From Peptostreptococcaceae bacterium VA2 (GTDB taxonomy: Bacteria > Bacillota > Clostridia > Peptostreptococcales > Peptostreptococcaceae), in assembly GCA_000686145.1 (NCBI GenBank), contig JMMB01000007.1:1736001-1800000 (forward strand): 64,000 nt of DNA, given 5' to 3'. The translations under genes and the position numbers were made by a program. The notes under the pieces are model-generated. The model did not search any database. It was not told the DNA's origin and saw nothing but the letters and a program-made list of their open reading frames with translations. Positions 61,045 to 64,000 of the stretch are shown here, in pieces (within the stretch, counting starts at the first letter, position 1; every line of letters begins with the position of its first letter).

Positions 61045-61236
61045 ATGTGCATGTATACCTATAATAATAAGTTTCAAACTAATAATATTTTAAATACTGA
61101 AGAGTATGAATTAATTAATCAAATTTACAAATGTATAGAATGCGATGATATAGAGAATGTTAGCAAACTTACACAAAAGTTAATTTCAATTCAATCATCT
61201 AAAGAAAATATAGATAGTACTGATTCTTTTAAATAA
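61045..61236 (+). CDS. Small acidic hypothetical protein
   Basis: A 63-residue protein. ATG 61045 is preferred to ATG 61024 because AAGGAG at 61034-61039 lies inside the longer frame and is spaced for the former. It reads MCMYTYNNKFQTNN then an acidic helical region NQIYKCIECDDIENVSKLTQKLI. Not recognised. Confidence 0.6.
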   Translation: MCMYTYNNKFQTNNILNTEEYELINQIYKCIECDDIENVSKLTQKLISIQSSKENIDSTDSFK

Positions 61237-61243
61237 TACATAT

Positions 61244-61276
61244 AAAAGCTTTATAATTTAATTATGAAGCTTTTTT
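61244..61276 (+). terminator. Terminator
   Basis: AAAAGCTTTATAAT (61244-61257) pairs with ATTATGAAGCTTTT (61261-61274, one mismatch/GU), followed by TT. Confidence 0.8.
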
Positions 61277-61357
61277 GTATGTTTTTAAGTATAATTTATA
61301 TATATTTAACACATAGCTTGCATATTAATTATATATATGTATTTTGGGAGTGATATT

Positions 61358-61969
61358 ATGAATTTAAGATTTGCTAATTGGTATACTCAAGCATTAGGCG
61401 CTATTTTAGGTGGAATGGCATGTATATACTCTTATTTAAATGGTTCTATGATTATATATAGCAATATAGATACTTACTTTGATAGTTTGTGGTTTGGAGG
61501 TATTATATCTAGTTATTTTTTATTACCATTATGTATAATAACTTTTTTGTTAGCTATTGTAAAATCATACAATCCTAGTAAACTTTTTTTTAATGTTTCA
61601 ATTGAAAATATAAATATAGCAATAATTGTGGCCACAGTTATAATAGGTTTCATGGGTGCTAGAATATATTTTAGTATTCCTGCTGTATTTATATTATTTA
61701 ATTTAATTACTTACAAAAAAACAATTCATACAGAAATAATTAAAGATAATTTTAACGATGAAACAACTATGATTTTTAAGAAAACTTATTCTTTAGAATT
61801 AGACACTGTTAATGAAAAAGAACTAAAAATCTTAACTACAAAAAGAGAAATTGCTGTAGATCTTTTATTAAAAGAGGCACAAACTCAATTTATAATGGAA
61901 ATTGCAGGATTATCATTAGAAGAATTAAAAAGATTGGAAGAGGAATTAAAAAGCGATACTAGAATTTAA
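61358..61969 (+). CDS. Putative membrane protein with helical tail
   Basis: A 203-residue protein. ATG 61358 is preferred to 61337 because TTGGGAG lies just before it. Spans are visible at about 8-27, 50-70 and two at 85-118; the C-terminal 80 residues are a charged coiled-coil-like cytoplasmic part (IAVDLLLKEAQTQFIMEIAGLSLEELKRLEEEL). No known family was recognised. It lies directly before the acc operon with a terminator between. Confidence 0.7.
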   Translation: MNLRFANWYTQALGAILGGMACIYSYLNGSMIIYSNIDTYFDSLWFGGIISSYFLLPLCIITFLLAIVKSYNPSKLFFNVSIENINIAIIVATVIIGFMGARIYFSIPAVFILFNLITYKKTIHTEIIKDNFNDETTMIFKKTYSLELDTVNEKELKILTTKREIAVDLLLKEAQTQFIMEIAGLSLEELKRLEEELKSDTRI

Positions 61970-62037
61970 ATTAATTGCTGTTCATACTAAAAAAATAACT
62001 GTTTTTTATAGTAACTAAACTATATCATATAAATAAG

Positions 62038-62069
62038 AAAGTGTTGATAGAAAATATCGACACTTTTTT
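62038..62069 (+). terminator. Terminator
   Basis: AAAGTGTTGATA (62038-62049) pairs with TATCGACACTTT (62055-62066, one G-U), followed by TTT. Confidence 0.88.
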
Positions 62070-62175
62070 GTTTATATAAAAACAATTCGATGTATTTATA
62101 TAGATTCTATAAATACTTACTGTTATTTTGTATATAAGTATTTATAATTATAGTAACACTGTTAGTTAAAAAATA

Positions 62176-62221
62176 TTTACAAAATTTTTTTTTATGATAT
62201 AATATTAGTACCAGGTAATAA
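62176..62221 (+). promoter_or_regulatory. acc promoter with FapR-like operator
   Basis: TTTACA (62176-62181) and TATAAT (62198-62203) are 16 bp apart. Immediately after comes TTAGTACCAGGTAATAA (62205-62221), which matches the FapR box form TTAGTAC-N-GxTACTAA with one changed half-site base. It overlaps the expected start of transcription, so malonyl-CoA-responsive repression is likely. Confidence 0.75.
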
Positions 62222-62239
62222 TACGAGGGGGTAACACAA

Positions 62240-62695
62240 ATGAAAATAAATGAAATAAAAGAATTATTAAAAGTTATAGATCAAACTAGTTTAGAATATG
62301 TAAAGCTAGAAAGTGGTGACATAAAACTAGAAGTTTCAAAAACAAATAATTCTATAAATACTTTATCTACAAATAATAACGAAATTAGAAATCACTCAAA
62401 TGAATTTATAATAAATGAAGCTTATGATTGTACATATGAAGATAAAGAAGAAACATTCTCTACTATCGTTGCTCCTTTAATGGGAACTTTTTACTCTTCA
62501 TCAAATCCTGATGAAAGTAGTTTTGTTAAAGTGGGAGATATAGTAGATAAAGGAGATACTTTATGTATTCTTGAAGCTATGAAGCTTATGAATGAAATAA
62601 CAAGCGATATAGCTGGTGAAATAGTTGAAGTGTTAGTTAAGAATCAAGAATTAGTGGAGTATAACCAACCTCTATTTAAAATAAAACCATTATAA
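62240..62695 (+). CDS. accB: Biotin carboxyl carrier protein of acetyl-CoA carboxylase
   Basis: A 151-residue protein. The N-terminal part (MKINEIKELLKVIDQTSLEYVKLESGDIKLEV) is AccB-specific, a flexible Asn/Thr/Glu-rich linker follows (about 35-75), and the last 75 residues are the biotinyl domain with the target Lys in LEAMKLMNEI. It carries biotin-bound CO2 between AccC and AccAD in fatty-acid synthesis. GAGGGGG precedes the ATG. accC starts 17 bases later. Confidence 0.96.
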   Translation: MKINEIKELLKVIDQTSLEYVKLESGDIKLEVSKTNNSINTLSTNNNEIRNHSNEFIINEAYDCTYEDKEETFSTIVAPLMGTFYSSSNPDESSFVKVGDIVDKGDTLCILEAMKLMNEITSDIAGEIVEVLVKNQELVEYNQPLFKIKPL

Positions 62696-62711
62696 TCAGG
62701 AGGTATATAAT

Positions 62712-64000
62712 ATGATTAAAAAGATACTAATTGCAAATAGAGGAGATATAGCTGTTAGAATTATTAGAACTTGCAAAGAATTAGATATACAAACCGTAGC
62801 TATATACTCAGATGTTGATAAGGAATGTTTTCATAGGTATTTAGCAGACGAGTCTATATGTATAGGACCTAATAATATAAGTAAAAGCTACAACAATATA
62901 GATAATATAATATACCTTGCTCTTAAGCTTGAATGTGATGCTATACATCCAGGATTTGGATTTTTATCAGAAAATGCAGAATTTGCTAAAAAATGCGAAT
63001 ACAACGGAATAATATTGATAGGTCCTAAAATGGAACAAATGACTTTAATGGGAGATAAATCTCGTGCTCGTGAAACTATGATAGAACTTAATATACCAGT
63101 TGTTCCAGGTTCTAAAGGTGTTTTGAAAAACAAAGAAGAAGCACTACTTTTAGCAACTGAAATCGGATATCCAGTTATTATAAAAGCCTCTAATGGTGGA
63201 GGTGGAAAGGGTATGCGAATTATAACTTGTGAAGATGAAGTTTTTTCAAGTTTTGATATAGCTAGTTCAGAAGCTTTTTCAGCATTTGGAAGTAATGAGT
63301 TATATATGGAGAAATTCATAGAAAATCCTAGACACATAGAGGTTCAGATATTTGGAGATAGTTTTGGAAATGCTGTTCACTTAGGTGGAAGAGACTGCTC
63401 TATGCAACGAAGAAATCAAAAAGTATTAGAAGAATCTCTTAGTTCATATTTGAATGAAAGAGAAAAAGAATATTTATATAAAACAGCAGTCGATGTAGTA
63501 AAAGGAATAGGTTATTTAGGTGCAGGAACTATAGAATTTATAGTAGATGCTAATAAAAATATCTATTTTATAGAAATGAATACAAGAATACAAGTAGAGC
63601 ATCCTGTTACGGAAATGATTACAGGAATTGACCTTATTAAACTCCAAATTTCTATTGCAAATAAAAAACCTATACATTTTAAACAAGAAGAAATTGTATT
63701 TAGAGGTCATGCCATTGAATGTAGAATAAATGCTGAGAATCCATATAATGATTTTAGACCTTGTCCTGGTAAAATAACTTCAATAAATATACCAGGCGGA
63801 TTCGGAGTTAGATTTGATACTTTTGTATACGCAGGGTATACAATTCCACCAATTTACGATTCTATGATAGGAAAGCTTATTTGCTGGGATGAAGACAGAA
63901 ATCAATGTATCAAGAAAATAAATAGAGCATTAGATGAAATTATAATAGAAGGAATTGATACAAATATTGAGTTTCAAAAATTGCTTATCAACAGTGACGC
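62712..64000 (+). CDS. accC: Biotin carboxylase (partial at right edge)
   Basis: An open frame of 429 codons that runs off the window, so about 20 residues are missing. It begins MIKKILIANRGDIAVRIIRT, the AccC signature, and has the ATP-grasp Gly loop SNGGGGKGMRI near 163, MEKFIENPRHIEVQIFGD near 200, MQRRNQKVLEE near 234 and EMNTRIQVEHPVTE near 296. It carboxylates biotin on AccB using bicarbonate and ATP. AGGAGG precedes the ATG. Confidence 0.97.
   Translation, partial: MIKKILIANRGDIAVRIIRTCKELDIQTVAIYSDVDKECFHRYLADESICIGPNNISKSYNNIDNIIYLALKLECDAIHPGFGFLSENAEFAKKCEYNGIILIGPKMEQMTLMGDKSRARETMIELNIPVVPGSKGVLKNKEEALLLATEIGYPVIIKASNGGGGKGMRIITCEDEVFSSFDIASSEAFSAFGSNELYMEKFIENPRHIEVQIFGDSFGNAVHLGGRDCSMQRRNQKVLEESLSSYLNEREKEYLYKTAVDVVKGIGYLGAGTIEFIVDANKNIYFIEMNTRIQVEHPVTEMITGIDLIKLQISIANKKPIHFKQEEIVFRGHAIECRINAENPYNDFRPCPGKITSINIPGGFGVRFDTFVYAGYTIPPIYDSMIGKLICWDEDRNQCIKKINRALDEIIIEGIDTNIEFQKLLINSD

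Overview
This is AT-rich DNA (very low GC, A/T-heavy codon choice, strong AGGAGG-type ribosome sites) from a low-GC Gram-positive anaerobe. An accBC operon with a FapR-like operator, clpB under a perfect CIRCE element, the HI0933-like/aroH/cmk/plsC/ispH cluster, YtaF, a BhlA/UviB-type peptide and a HesB-like selenoprotein together suggest a clostridial host, most likely Peptostreptococcaceae (Romboutsia/Paraclostridium/Clostridioides relatives). Species cannot be fixed from the sequence alone.

Left part (1 to about 28,000): an accessory region that is mostly a decaying or minimal prophage. Positions 1-5500 hold a partial unknown gene, an XRE regulator, a dispersed-repeat region, a lipoprotein, a two-module Cys-rich protein, a remnant of a Tn554 TnpC-like gene, an unknown zinc-ribbon protein and broken ORF6N antirepressor pieces. 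A tRNA-Thr(TGT) at 5936 precedes a late operon on the + strand: HNH nuclease, P27-type small terminase, large terminase, HK97 portal, prohead protease, major capsid, head-tail connectors, two paralogous tail-tube proteins, a tail chaperone with an A10 tract, a 2066-residue tape measure and a BhlA/UviB holin-like peptide, closed by a terminator. No distal tail, baseplate, receptor-binding or endolysin gene follows. Next come about 1 kb of shuffled antirepressor debris with unusual palindromes, a 755-residue AAA ATPase (possible defence gene), a putative PD-(D/E)XK protein and a plasmid-like replication initiator.

Right part (about 28,000 to 64,000): ordinary chromosome. It holds ytaF, an L,D-transpeptidase, an amino-acid permease, a pentapeptide protein, clpB, a catalase-like haem protein, an SH3-NlpC/P60 wall hydrolase, a CDF exporter, the aroH-cmk-plsC-ispH operon, an ArsP_2-type transporter behind a Fur-like box, a MarR-led operon, cspA, an NADH oxidase, an esterase and acyltransferase, a CorA transporter, an AlaX editing protein, an orphan tyrosine integrase, a leucine-rich-repeat protein, a YitT protein, the selenoprotein, trmB, and accB with the start of accC running off the right edge.

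The most unusual observations are: (1) two hairpins with an identical loop but covarying stems directly before the major capsid and major tail genes; (2) a family of at least eight short palindromes whose stems differ while loop and flanks stay the same, found in antirepressor debris on both sides of the phage late operon; (3) the in-frame TGA gene with a SECIS-like hairpin; (4) an A10 slip site inside a fused tail chaperone; (5) a perfect hairpin that hides the ribosome site of corA.
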